Source: an uncultured Lachnospiraceae bacterium
GTDB lineage: Bacteria; Bacillota; Clostridia; Lachnospirales; Lachnospiraceae
Direction: 5' to 3'
NCBI GenBank assembly: GCA_902782625.1
Contig: CACZNZ010000600.1
Span: 1 to 9,239, forward strand
DNA length: 9,239 bases
Shown here: piece after piece, positions 1 through 7,205 of the stretch
Layout of the letters: every line of letters begins with the position of its first letter
Position numbering within the stretch: position 1 is the stretch's first letter
Notes under the pieces: generated by a model
Seen by the model: only the letters and a program-made list of their open reading frames with translations
Told to the model about the DNA's origin: nothing
The model's database searches: none
Program-made: the position numbers and the translations under genes

Positions 1-492
1 CTGAGCCTGGAGGGAGATGAAGCGCTGCTGCTGAGCAGAAAAGCTGTTGCAAGTCTTCCTTTTGAGGACAGCCGGGATTTAGCTGCCTGGGATACCAGTT
101 CCCTGCGGACTTGGTTGAATGACGGCTTTTATAATGGGGCATTTTCCGAAGAAGAAAAAGCTGCTATTGTAGAGGGAAAAGTAGAGGCTTTACCCAATCC
201 GAAATATGGCGGCATGCCGGGAAACAATACAAATGACAAAGTGTTCCTGTTGTCGATTCAGGACGCACAGCAATATTTCGGCAGCAATGAGGCACGCATG
301 TGCAGTCTGAGTGAAGCAGAGGCCGGTTCCGGTGGGGAACAGTCCTGCTGGTGGTGGCTGAGAACGGCCGGAAACGCACCGAAGAATATTGCTGTGGTCA
401 ATGCGCAGGGAGGCATTGTAAACAGCGGAGACAGCAGCCGGAAGACAGACGGAGGGGTACGCCCGGCAATCCGGGTAAAGATCGATGATCTG
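1..492 (+). other. DUF6273-like module, copy 1 (partial at 5' end)
   Basis: Recognised from the conserved order ALLLS, W-x-T-S-x-LR-x-WLN, F-x-x-AFS-x-EEK-x-AI, NPKYG, T-x-D-x-VFLLS, a Cys-containing stretch, WWWLRTAG and GGVRPA. The first strand or two of the domain lie outside the window. It matches the module in the downstream kinase more closely than it matches copy 2 of its own gene. The Trp-rich core and terminal RPA motif recall C-type-lectin/FGE-like folds, but that resemblance is my inference. The ligand is unknown. Confidence 0.75.
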
Positions 493-2127
493 CCGGATTC
501 AGTGGGAGTGCAGCAGCAAGCGGAAGTACGTACAGAGCAGGATCCTGTAGAAACAGAACAAGCAGAACATCCCGAGGAAATGCTGCTGGCGGTTACGGAA
601 GAAACTGCTCAGGACAAGCCGTGTATCAGCCATGTTTCCTTTGAAGACTGTGTGACGATCGGCACCTATGTGCAGGATACCAATCCCGGGAGTGGAGCAG
701 AAGGAATCGACTGGATCGTTCTGGATATTCAGGGAGATAAAGCCCTTCTACTGAGCAAGTATGGGTTGGAGCCGGTGCACTATCATGAAGGACACGGTAA
801 AAAGACCTGGGAGACGAGCAATGCCCGCAAATGGCTGAACGGCACGTTTTACCAGAATGCATTCTCGGAAGAAGAGAAAGAGATGATCCTGCTGTCCAAA
901 GTGACGGCAGACAGGAATCCGATGTTTGAGGAAGTTGATCCCGGCAATGAGACGGAGGACTACATTTTCCTGTTGTCTGTATCGGAAGTGACAAAGTATC
1001 TGCCTTCTGAAGGAGCACGGTCTTGTGCACCTACAGCTGCGGCTGTAGCACATGGCGCTTATATGTACAATGATAATTGCAATTGGTGGCTGAGGACTCC
1101 GGGCCGTGCGGAGGATCGGGTGACATACATGCGAAGTTCGCTCGGCCTCGAGTATGAAGGCACACAGGGCGGCTTTCCTCGTCCATATGTACTTCGCCCG
1201 GCAATGTGGGTGAAAACTGATGTTCTGCCGGAGATGCTGATATCCTATCTCCTTTCACCGGTAGACAGTAATGTCAAGATTGACAATGATTGCCTGACAG
1301 TCAGGGTGGAGGATGAAAAAAACCTTGTTATTTCCTTAAACAATCTGTCACTGAAAGAGGACGGCTATTCTGCAAGGAAAGATAATAGTTATAGTTGGAT
1401 GGTGGAGTTTTCAGAATTAGATCCATATGGGGAAGAGAAATGTACTTTTAGGATTGGAACAGCATATTACTGGCTCCATTCTGATATTAAATCTGGACTT
1501 GTTTGTGTTTCAGATATGGCTAACACCCTGCAGATATTTGAACAGGATGAAAAAGGTTTGCAGAAGAGTCGTGCTCCGATAGAAGTGGATACAATATGCA
1601 CCAAAGATTCTATCATCTGGATTATTGATCTGGAAAAAACGCCGGTCGACCTGGATGCAGTAGAGAAGTACGCTGTTAGGATAAGCCGAGGAGAAGACAA
1701 CGCTGATAAACACGTATTATTGGCTGTCGAGAACGACAATATCCTTTCCGTTACACTAAATGATGTGCAGATTGAAGACGATTTTCTCACTTTACCTGGA
1801 CTCTCTGAAGCATCCTATGTACACTATAGCTGGGGAGTTGACTTCACCAGTAATGATAACGCTATTTATGGAGTGGAATCTTCAATTCATAAGCGCCTTT
1901 CCCCTGCTGGAAAGAATACGCTGACAATGAATGATGGAACTCATAAACTGACATTATATCAAAATTATAAGACAAGTTATCTTGACGATGTTGAGGTGAC
2001 TTATACGGATACCTCTGTCACATGGCTTGCTGATTTACAGAAGTTGCCTTTGCATTATACGGATGATCTTTCGCGCTTTAAAGTATCATTTGATACATAC
2101 TCACTGCTGGAATTCTCTATAAGATAA
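1..2127 (+). CDS. 5'-truncated surface protein with two DUF6273-like modules and two copies of an unrecognised beta-rich module
   Basis: The reading frame is open from base 1 to the TAA at 2125-2127, giving 708 visible residues, and the first bases already encode conserved DUF6273-like sequence (ALLLS, then W-x-T-S-x-LR-x-WLN), so the true start lies upstream. The first in-frame start-like codon (TTG at 115) falls inside that domain and is not a real start. Order, counted from the first codon: DUF6273-like copy 1, residues 1-164, with WWWLRTAG near 117 and GGVRPA near its end; a Glu/Gln-rich linker, 165-212; DUF6273-like copy 2, 213-410, with NWWLRTPG near 361; then two beta-rich modules at about 421-564 and 572-708. 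No transmembrane segment or kinase motif lies in the visible part. The same modules form the ectodomain of the next gene, so I infer this is the extracellular half of another membrane-anchored kinase. A secreted or lipid-anchored protein is the alternative. Function is unknown. Confidence 0.9.
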   Translation: MSLEGDEALLLSRKAVASLPFEDSRDLAAWDTSSLRTWLNDGFYNGAFSEEEKAAIVEGKVEALPNPKYGGMPGNNTNDKVFLLSIQDAQQYFGSNEARMCSLSEAEAGSGGEQSCWWWLRTAGNAPKNIAVVNAQGGIVNSGDSSRKTDGGVRPAIRVKIDDLPDSVGVQQQAEVRTEQDPVETEQAEHPEEMLLAVTEETAQDKPCISHVSFEDCVTIGTYVQDTNPGSGAEGIDWIVLDIQGDKALLLSKYGLEPVHYHEGHGKKTWETSNARKWLNGTFYQNAFSEEEKEMILLSKVTADRNPMFEEVDPGNETEDYIFLLSVSEVTKYLPSEGARSCAPTAAAVAHGAYMYNDNCNWWLRTPGRAEDRVTYMRSSLGLEYEGTQGGFPRPYVLRPAMWVKTDVLPEMLISYLLSPVDSNVKIDNDCLTVRVEDEKNLVISLNNLSLKEDGYSARKDNSYSWMVEFSELDPYGEEKCTFRIGTAYYWLHSDIKSGLVCVSDMANTLQIFEQDEKGLQKSRAPIEVDTICTKDSIIWIIDLEKTPVDLDAVEKYAVRISRGEDNADKHVLLAVENDNILSVTLNDVQIEDDFLTLPGLSEASYVHYSWGVDFTSNDNAIYGVESSIHKRLSPAGKNTLTMNDGTHKLTLYQNYKTSYLDDVEVTYTDTSVTWLADLQKLPLHYTDDLSRFKVSFDTYSLLEFSIR
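637..1230 (+). other. DUF6273-like module, copy 2
   Basis: A complete second copy starting at a V-T-I-G-x-Y strand and W-I-V-L-D, then W-E-T-S-x-x-RKWLN, AFSEEEK, FLLSVSE, NWWLRTPG and LRPAMWV. It is more diverged than the other two copies in the window: the segment between WWLRTPG and the final RPA is longer and differs, and the NPKYG motif is NPMFE here. Confidence 0.75.
1261..1692 (+). repeat. Unrecognised beta-rich module, copy A (~140 residues)
   Basis: This copy shares a pattern with two others in the window (1714-2127 and 5033-5458): an N-terminal 'IDND-x-LTV' strand, a 'V-SLN-x-L-x-x' strand, 'Y-x-W-x-VEFS', and near the end an 'S-I-x-W-x-x-DL-x-K' strand followed by a 'Y-x-V-x-x' strand. 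The alternating hydrophobic pattern suggests a beta sandwich. I do not recognise a named family. Confidence 0.6.
1714..2127 (+). repeat. Unrecognised beta-rich module, copy B (C-terminal)
   Basis: The second copy in the same gene, ending the protein. Matching landmarks are 'LSVTLNDVQI', 'YSWGVDF' and 'SVTWLADLQKLP'. It also shares the words 'LSEASY-x-x-YSW' with copy C of the next gene ('YSEAS-x-x-EYGW'), so B and C may be closer to each other than A is to B. The N-terminal IDND word of copies A and C is not preserved. Confidence 0.6.
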
Positions 2128-2151
2128 AGGGTATTAAAAAACAGAGGGAAT

Positions 2152-2159
2152 AAGAAGGA
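2152..2159 (+). promoter_or_regulatory. Ribosome binding site of the 1368-residue kinase gene
   Basis: AAGAAGGA lies 5 bases before the ATG at 2165 and supports that start. A second purine-rich run (AGAGGGA, 2143-2149) lies further back at a less favourable spacing. The start is also supported because the paralogue downstream begins with the same MNGQY residues. Confidence 0.7.
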
Positions 2160-2164
2160 TTACA

Positions 2165-3073
2165 ATGAACGGACAATACAATGTAGGGGACGTTGTCCTC
2201 CACAACTGGACATTGACACGCCAGATTGGAGAAGGCAGTTACGGCAAAGTTTTTGAAGCGAGAAGAGAAGACTTTGGCGAGTACAGTGCTGCCGTCAAGA
2301 TTATTGTAATTCCACAGACCCGGGAAGAAATTGATGAAGCTCTGTCAGAGGGCATGACAGAGGAATCGGTTTCACAATATTTCAGCAGTTTTGTGGCAGA
2401 GATTTCTAAAGAATTTGCTCTGATGTCTAAGCTGAAAGGTGACTCCAATATTGTCAGCTATGAAGACCATGAGGTGATTCCGCATACTGATGGAATCGGC
2501 TGGGATGTCATTATCCGTATGGAGCTGCTCACTCCGTTCAGTAAAATTCTGAAAACAGAACAGCTCACGAAAGCGGATATTATCAAGCTTGGCATAGATA
2601 TCTGTCGTGCATTGGAACTATGCCAGCAACACAATATAATTCATCGGGACATTAAACCGGATAATATTTTCCGTTCCGGTACCGGGCATTATAAACTTGG
2701 AGATTTTGGCGTAGCCAGGACGATAGATAAAACAAAAGGCGGTGCTTCTAAACAGGGCACCCCGAATTATATGGCTCCGGAAGTATATCGGGAAGAACCG
2801 TATGGGGCGTCAGTTGATATATATTCCCTGGGTATTGTGCTTTATCGGCTGCTGAATAACAATCGTCTTCCGTTCCTTCCACCCCCTCCGAAACAAATTT
2901 TGCATTCTGACCGTGAAGCGGCACTTGTAAAGAGAATGGGCGGAGTACAGATTCCGTATCCGGCAAATGATCAGGGGCCGCTTTCGGATATCGTTCTGAA
3001 GGCCTGTGCTTACCGCCCGGAGGACAGGTACTCTAATCCAAGGGAAATGCGGAAAGATCTGGAAAAGCTTCTG
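2165..3073 (+). repeat. Kinase-domain duplication, first copy
   Basis: Residues 1-303 of this kinase align with residues 1-304 of the downstream kinase (6294-7205) almost without gaps and with about 70% identity by eye. Identical stretches include the glycine loop, the ALSEGMTEESVS segment, IIHRDIKPDNIF and LLNNNRLPFLP. The first 14 bases of the two genes are identical. Similarity stops after the catalytic domain, consistent with duplication followed by replacement of the outer part. Confidence 0.85.
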
Positions 3074-6000
3074 GAGGCAGATGAAGCACCCAAAGACGAC
3101 GGCATAACAGAAGGTCCTCCTAAAGGGGATCTGGTTTCGCCTCTGGCTCCGCCGCCAATGTCCCCACCAAAACCGAAGAAAAAAACAGGGGTAATAATAG
3201 CAGGTGTTCTGATTGTGTTTTTGCTTCTGGCGGGTGGATTTAGACTGTATAAAACATTTCTGGGCAAACAGACTTCCGTATCTACAGGAATACCCACATC
3301 TACTTCGGAACCCACACCCACGTGGACTCCGGCACCTGCTCCTTCGTCGACTCCGGCACCCACGCCTTCATCGACTCTGACGCCTACACCCGCGTCAATG
3401 CCGACTTCTGCACCCGTATCCACGCCGACTACGAAGCCCACACCTACGGCTACGTCGACACCGACTCCGGAACCTGCACCTACGTCGACTCCGGTACCTG
3501 CACCCACGCGGACTCCGACACCCACTCCTCATGTGCACCAGTGGAAGGATGCGACGTGTACAGAGGCAAAAAGATGCAGTGTCTGCGGAGAGACGGAAGG
3601 AAAAGCGCTTGGACACAGGGAAGTCATTGACGCAGCCGTAGAGGCAACATGCACAGAATCCGGCCTGACGGAAGGAAAGCACTGTTCCGTGTGCGGAGAG
3701 ATTCTTATTCCGCAGGAAAAAATTAAACCTTTGGGTCATGATTGGATAGATGCGACCTGCACAGATCCGTCTGTTTGCACGCGCTGTGGAGCAACAAGAG
3801 GCAAACCTGACGGGCACAGCTGGGCAAGAGCGACCTGCACGGAACCTAGAACGTGTACTGTTTGTGGGGAAACGGAAGGGGAAGCCCTCGGCCATACAGA
3901 AGTCATTGACCCTGCTGTAAAGCCGACCTGTACAGAATCTGGATGGACAGAAGGAAAACATTGTTCAGTCTGTGGAGATACTCTTGTTCCGCAGAAAATG
4001 ATAGAAGCTCTCGGTCATACGGAAGTTATTGACGCAGCCGTAGAGGCAACGTGTACGGAATCCGGATGGACAGAAGGAAAGCATTGTTCTGTCTGCGGAG
4101 AGATTCTTGTTCCGCAGGAAAAGATAGAAGCTCTCGGTCATACAGAAGTCATTGACCCTGCCGTGGAACCGACGTGCACGGAATCCGGATGGACAGAAGG
4201 AAAGCATTGTTCTGTCTGTAAAGAAGTCTTAGTACAACAGGAAGAGATTGCACCTCTTGGCCATGACTGGCAGGAGGCTACAACGGAATCTCCCAAAAAA
4301 TGTTCCCGCTGCGGGCTGACAGAGGGTGAACCCATAACAATTTCAGGCCGGAATGTGAAGTCAGTTGTAGCTGGAGAATCTATTAAATTTGGTTCATATG
4401 AGCAGGATAACAATCTCAGCAACGGCAAAGAACCGATTGAATGGATTGTAATGGAAACGCAGGATGATAAAGCGCTTTTGCTGAGCCGTTATGTGCTTGA
4501 TGTGAAACCATTTGAATCAGAACGCGACAGCGGTACCTGGAATTCTGCTTCTTTGCGTAAGTGGCTGAATAACGATTTTTATAAGGATGCCTTCTCAACA
4601 GATGAAAAAGCAGCCATCATTTATTCTTCAATAGAAACACCGGCCAATCCTAAATACGGAACCACTTCAGGACAGTCAACAAAAGACAGTGTGTTTATAT
4701 TGTCAATTCCGGAAGTAGAGTCTTTACTGGGCAGCGATGCAGAAAGAGTCTGTTATGCATCGGAAGCGGTAAATAATAAAATCGGCTCAAAAGACAGTAT
4801 CTGGTGGTGGCTTCGCACTGCCGGGAATACCACAGGCAATGCGGCGATTATTAATGCTCATGGTGCAATCCTGAATAGCGGAGACAGTATTCATAAGGAG
4901 GGCGGCGTCCGTCCTGCAGTCTGGATTGATATTGGGAGAACGGTGACAGAAGAGGATTCAATAATAGAATCAGTTCCCGCAATAGAAACTGCAGAGCCCG
5001 TTGCAAAACCAGCGAGGAATAGTGAGCCGGTAGAAGGCTCTGTGCTAATCGATAATGATCGCCTTACGGTATTTGCGAATCAGGATGAAATGCAGGTATC
5101 GTTGAAAGGTCTTGACATAGCTGAGGAATACATTACAAACAAAGACTATTCAGAGGCATCAATTCTGGAGTATGGCTGGTTTGTTGAGTTCTCTGATTTC
5201 AGCCGTCGGTATCGGGTTTCTACAACCAGTTGGGCATTTAACCCTGGTGAAAATAGAGCCATTCCGATTGATTATATGCAGAACTCCATGTTTATTGACG
5301 GTAGGAGTCCGGTTAATCTGAAGATGGAACATACGGATCATTCAATCACATGGCACGTTGATATGACGAAGCTGGACGATCCGATTAATTATACCCGAAT
5401 CGAAGAATTTTCTGTTCAGGTATTGGAAGACGGAAATAACTATCTGATTATGGAATCGTACCCTGTAGAACCTTCTGAAAAGCTGCCTTCCAGCAGCGAA
5501 TTCGAGTATATTATCCTCCAGGATGGCTGTGCTCAGATTGCAAAATATATTGGCACAAAAGGGAATGTTGTGATTCCGGAAGTTCTGGATGGGAAAACGG
5601 TTGCTGTTATTGGCAGAGAGGCTTTTTCTGAATGCAGTATTCTGACAGAAGTAATAATCCCCGGCAGCGTTACAGAGATTGGAGTCAGTTCTTTCTACAA
5701 CTGTAAAAACCTGAAGAAGATAACGCTGTCAGAAGGTATAAAAACAATTGGAAATTGGGCTTTCTCCGATTGTTCTAGCCTGAAAAATATCGAGATTCCG
5801 GACAGCGTAACTGTACTCGGATATGGTGTTTTTCGAGGGTGTACAAGTCTGCATTATGCCACCCTTCCGGTCGGAATCTCAGTTATTGAAAGCGGGTTGT
5901 TTGGGGATTGTCATTATCTCGATGACGTTGTTATCCCCGCCGGTGTGACATCGATTGGAACAAGCGCTTTCAGCAATTGCGATAATCTGACAAGTATAAT

Positions 6001-6271
6001 CATTCCGGATGGTGTGAAGAAAATAGAAGCTTCCGCTTTCTATAGCTGTGACATGCTGACAAGCGTGTCACTTCCTGAGGGGATTGCATCAATTGGTGAA
6101 AATGCATTTGCCTTTTGTGAATACCTGCCGGAAATTAAAATCCCGGCGAGTGTAACTGCAATAGGAAAAGGCGCGTTTAAAGGACCATCTAAATTAACTG
6201 TTTCTGTGAAACAGGGTAGCTATGCGGCGGAGTATTGTCAGAAGAACAGTATAAGTTATCGTTATTATTGA
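2165..6271 (+). CDS. Transmembrane Hanks-type Ser/Thr protein kinase with Cys/His-repeat, DUF6273-like and BspA-LRR ectodomain
   Basis: A complete 1368-residue membrane receptor-like kinase predicted to phosphorylate Ser/Thr on cytoplasmic proteins. Cytoplasmic kinase domain, residues 17-303: glycine loop GEGSYGKV (22-29), ATP-binding K45, probable helix-C E83, catalytic HRD with D162, metal ligands N167 and D180 of DFG, and APE (204-206). All key residues are present, and R161 makes it an RD kinase probably switched on by activation-loop phosphorylation (T186, T190, S195 and T199 are candidates). A basic PKPKKK run precedes the single membrane helix (342-359), giving N-in/C-out topology. Outside lie a Thr/Pro stalk (375-456), eight Cys/His repeats (457-723), a DUF6273-like module (727-922), a beta-rich module (957-1098) and nine BspA-type LRRs (1145-1368) ending in the usual YAAEYCQKN-type cap. 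It lacks the PASTA repeats of PknB/PrkC. It follows the upstream gene by 37 bases, probably in one operon. Ligand and substrates are unknown. Confidence 0.95.
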   Translation: MNGQYNVGDVVLHNWTLTRQIGEGSYGKVFEARREDFGEYSAAVKIIVIPQTREEIDEALSEGMTEESVSQYFSSFVAEISKEFALMSKLKGDSNIVSYEDHEVIPHTDGIGWDVIIRMELLTPFSKILKTEQLTKADIIKLGIDICRALELCQQHNIIHRDIKPDNIFRSGTGHYKLGDFGVARTIDKTKGGASKQGTPNYMAPEVYREEPYGASVDIYSLGIVLYRLLNNNRLPFLPPPPKQILHSDREAALVKRMGGVQIPYPANDQGPLSDIVLKACAYRPEDRYSNPREMRKDLEKLLEADEAPKDDGITEGPPKGDLVSPLAPPPMSPPKPKKKTGVIIAGVLIVFLLLAGGFRLYKTFLGKQTSVSTGIPTSTSEPTPTWTPAPAPSSTPAPTPSSTLTPTPASMPTSAPVSTPTTKPTPTATSTPTPEPAPTSTPVPAPTRTPTPTPHVHQWKDATCTEAKRCSVCGETEGKALGHREVIDAAVEATCTESGLTEGKHCSVCGEILIPQEKIKPLGHDWIDATCTDPSVCTRCGATRGKPDGHSWARATCTEPRTCTVCGETEGEALGHTEVIDPAVKPTCTESGWTEGKHCSVCGDTLVPQKMIEALGHTEVIDAAVEATCTESGWTEGKHCSVCGEILVPQEKIEALGHTEVIDPAVEPTCTESGWTEGKHCSVCKEVLVQQEEIAPLGHDWQEATTESPKKCSRCGLTEGEPITISGRNVKSVVAGESIKFGSYEQDNNLSNGKEPIEWIVMETQDDKALLLSRYVLDVKPFESERDSGTWNSASLRKWLNNDFYKDAFSTDEKAAIIYSSIETPANPKYGTTSGQSTKDSVFILSIPEVESLLGSDAERVCYASEAVNNKIGSKDSIWWWLRTAGNTTGNAAIINAHGAILNSGDSIHKEGGVRPAVWIDIGRTVTEEDSIIESVPAIETAEPVAKPARNSEPVEGSVLIDNDRLTVFANQDEMQVSLKGLDIAEEYITNKDYSEASILEYGWFVEFSDFSRRYRVSTTSWAFNPGENRAIPIDYMQNSMFIDGRSPVNLKMEHTDHSITWHVDMTKLDDPINYTRIEEFSVQVLEDGNNYLIMESYPVEPSEKLPSSSEFEYIILQDGCAQIAKYIGTKGNVVIPEVLDGKTVAVIGREAFSECSILTEVIIPGSVTEIGVSSFYNCKNLKKITLSEGIKTIGNWAFSDCSSLKNIEIPDSVTVLGYGVFRGCTSLHYATLPVGISVIESGLFGDCHYLDDVVIPAGVTSIGTSAFSNCDNLTSIIIPDGVKKIEASAFYSCDMLTSVSLPEGIASIGENAFAFCEYLPEIKIPASVTAIGKGAFKGPSKLTVSVKQGSYAAEYCQKNSISYRYY
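3287..3532 (+). repeat. Low-complexity Thr/Pro/Ala/Ser stalk
   Basis: About 82 residues made almost only of Thr, Pro, Ala and Ser in TP/AP/ST-type steps, directly after the membrane helix. At DNA level it is a degenerate repeat of ACNCCN-type units with GACTCCGG recurring. Such stalks extend a sensor through the cell wall and are often O-glycosylated; the glycosylation is an inference here. Open frames on the other strand and in another + frame across this stretch arise from the repeat and are not genes. Confidence 0.85.
3533..4333 (+). repeat. Array of eight Cys/His repeats (C-T-E … C-x2-C … GH)
   Basis: The repeats run over residues 457-723. The general unit is A-T-C-T-E/D, a short spacer, C-S-V-C-G, a polar stretch, and a closing L-G-H. 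Two sizes alternate: short units of about 26 residues (1, 3, 4, 8) and long units of 41 residues (2, 5, 6, 7) that add 'EVIDxAV' and 'WTEGKH' segments. Each unit except the last has three Cys plus a His. Unit 8 has lost the first Cys (ATTES instead of ATCTE) but keeps CSRC. Repeats of this kind are common in large surface proteins of gut Firmicutes. Their role is unknown; metal binding or disulfide stabilisation are both possible. Confidence 0.85.
3896..4264 (+). repeat. Three tandem 123-bp direct repeats
   Basis: Units 3896-4018, 4019-4141 and 4142-4264 each encode 41 residues of the Cys/His array. Units two and three share an identical 41-base run (4055-4095 and 4178-4218), and units one and two share 21 identical bases across their 3' ends. 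A separated fourth copy at 3617-3739 shares 20 identical bases with unit two. Identity including wobble positions points to recent duplication or gene conversion, so copy number may vary between strains. Confidence 0.85.
4343..4930 (+). other. DUF6273-like module of the 1368-residue kinase
   Basis: Residues 727-922 hold the full motif order: I-K-F-G-S-Y, EWIVME, ALLLSRY, W-N-S-A-S-LRKWLN, AFSTDEKAAI, NPKYGT, T-x-D-SVFILS, WWWLRTAGN, NAHGAILNSGDS and GGVRPAVW. It is strikingly similar to copy 1 of the upstream gene (WWWLRTAGN, NSGDS and GGVRPA all match), roughly half identical by eye. Confidence 0.8.
5033..5458 (+). repeat. Unrecognised beta-rich module, copy C
   Basis: Residues 957-1098 repeat the pattern seen twice in the upstream gene: LIDNDRLTV, VSLKGLDI, YGWFVEFS, and HSITWHVDMTKLD near the end. 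As in the upstream gene, it directly follows a DUF6273-like module, so the two modules travel as a pair. Confidence 0.6.
5597..6268 (+). repeat. BspA-type leucine-rich repeats (nine 23-residue units)
   Basis: From about residue 1145 the unit is I-G-x-x-AF-x-x-C-x-x-L-x-x-I-x-I-P-x-x-V, exactly 23 residues (69 bases) per turn with boundaries at residues 1170, 1193, 1216, 1239, 1262, 1285, 1308 and 1331. Eight units keep a Cys at the same position; the ninth has Pro there (KGPSKL). The last unit runs into a normal C-terminal cap, so the protein end is genuine. BspA-type LRRs are extracellular binding scaffolds. Confidence 0.9.
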
Positions 6272-6293
6272 CAAAGAAAACTTTAAGATCATT

Positions 6294-7205
6294 ATGAACG
6301 GACAATATAGAATAGGAGACGTAGTTCTTAACAATTGGACATTGGTGAAACTTCTCGGTGAAGGGAGCTACGGTAAAGTATATGAAGCCCGGAGGAAAGA
6401 CTTTGCCGGGGAATATCGCTCCGCCATTAAGATTATTACCGTTCCTCACTCGAAGGCTGAAATTAATGAAGCACTCTCGGAGGGAATGACGGAAGAATCC
6501 GTATCAAGGTACTTCCGTAATGTTGTAGAAGAAATTTCCCGTGAGTTTGCGCTTATGGCACAGCTGAAAGCGCATGTAAATATCGTCACTTATGAAGATC
6601 ATGAAGTGATAGAACATCCAGACGGTATCGGATGGGACATCATTATCCGGATGGAGTTGCTTACACCGTTTACATCTGTCCTGAAATCGGGGGTGTTGTC
6701 ACAGGCTGAAATCATACGTTTTGGGATAGACATGTGCAAGGCACTTGAGGCGTGTCAAAACTGCCACATTATTCACCGTGATATAAAACCGGACAATATT
6801 TTTTGTTCGCCGGATGGGAACTATAAACTTGGAGACTTTGGTGTGGCTCGCACACTGGAAAGGACAAGCGGAGGATTATCCAGGAAGGGCACATACAATT
6901 ATATGGCGCCTGAGGTTTATAGGGACGAGCCATATGGTTTAACGGTAGATATCTATTCACTTGGTGTTGTAATGTACCGTCTCCTGAATAACAACCGGCT
7001 TCCGTTTTTGCCGGAACCGCCTGCGGAGATCCGACTGACGGATAGAGAGAAGGCGCTTGCACGGCGGATGGGAGGAGAAGAGATCCCATATCCGTCAAAC
7101 GATTCTGGCCGTCTGGCGGATATCGTTCTGAAGGCTTGCGAATATGACGCTGGACATAGATATACAAATCCGACAGAAATGCGGGAGGATCTGGAATCTG
7201 TTCTT
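6294..7205 (+). repeat. Kinase-domain duplication, second copy
   Basis: The counterpart of 2165-3073. The alignment needs only one single-residue gap (FGEY versus FAGEY) near residue 38. Activation loops differ moderately (TKGGASKQGTP versus TSGGLSRKGTY), and the juxtamembrane regions after residue 304 do not align. Confidence 0.85.

Noticed and set aside
115..2127. TTG at 115 as the start of the first gene
   Set aside because: The frame is open to base 1 and upstream codons encode conserved DUF6273-like sequence, so the gene is truncated by the window edge.
2213..2218. TTGACA inside the start of the first kinase gene
   Set aside because: It encodes conserved residues of the kinase N-terminus and no -10 fits at proper spacing.
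3322..3630. Plus-strand open frame of 102 codons in another frame over the Thr/Pro stalk
   Set aside because: It arises from the periodic DNA; the main frame continues cleanly through it from kinase to LRRs.
3010..3961. Long minus-strand open frames opposite the stalk and Cys/His repeats (3010-3525 and 3395-3961)
   Set aside because: Their Gly/Val-rich and Arg/Cys-rich products are the complement of repeat codons; no start context or family resemblance.
3533..4333. CRISPR array, suggested by regular repeats
   Set aside because: Repeats are contiguous, in frame, protein-coding, and lack unique spacers.
346..4930. Diversity-generating retroelement variable regions, because the DUF6273-like modules end in a lectin-like Trp/RPA core
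   Set aside because: Differences between copies are spread over all positions rather than confined to adenine sites, modules are internal rather than C-terminal, and no reverse transcriptase or template repeat is in the window.
6268..6295. Perfect TTGACA at 6268-6273 with CATTAT 16 bases later, a possible promoter for the second kinase
   Set aside because: The -10 would overlap the ATG at 6294, so the transcript would start inside the gene after the start codon that the paralogue supports. Probably chance.
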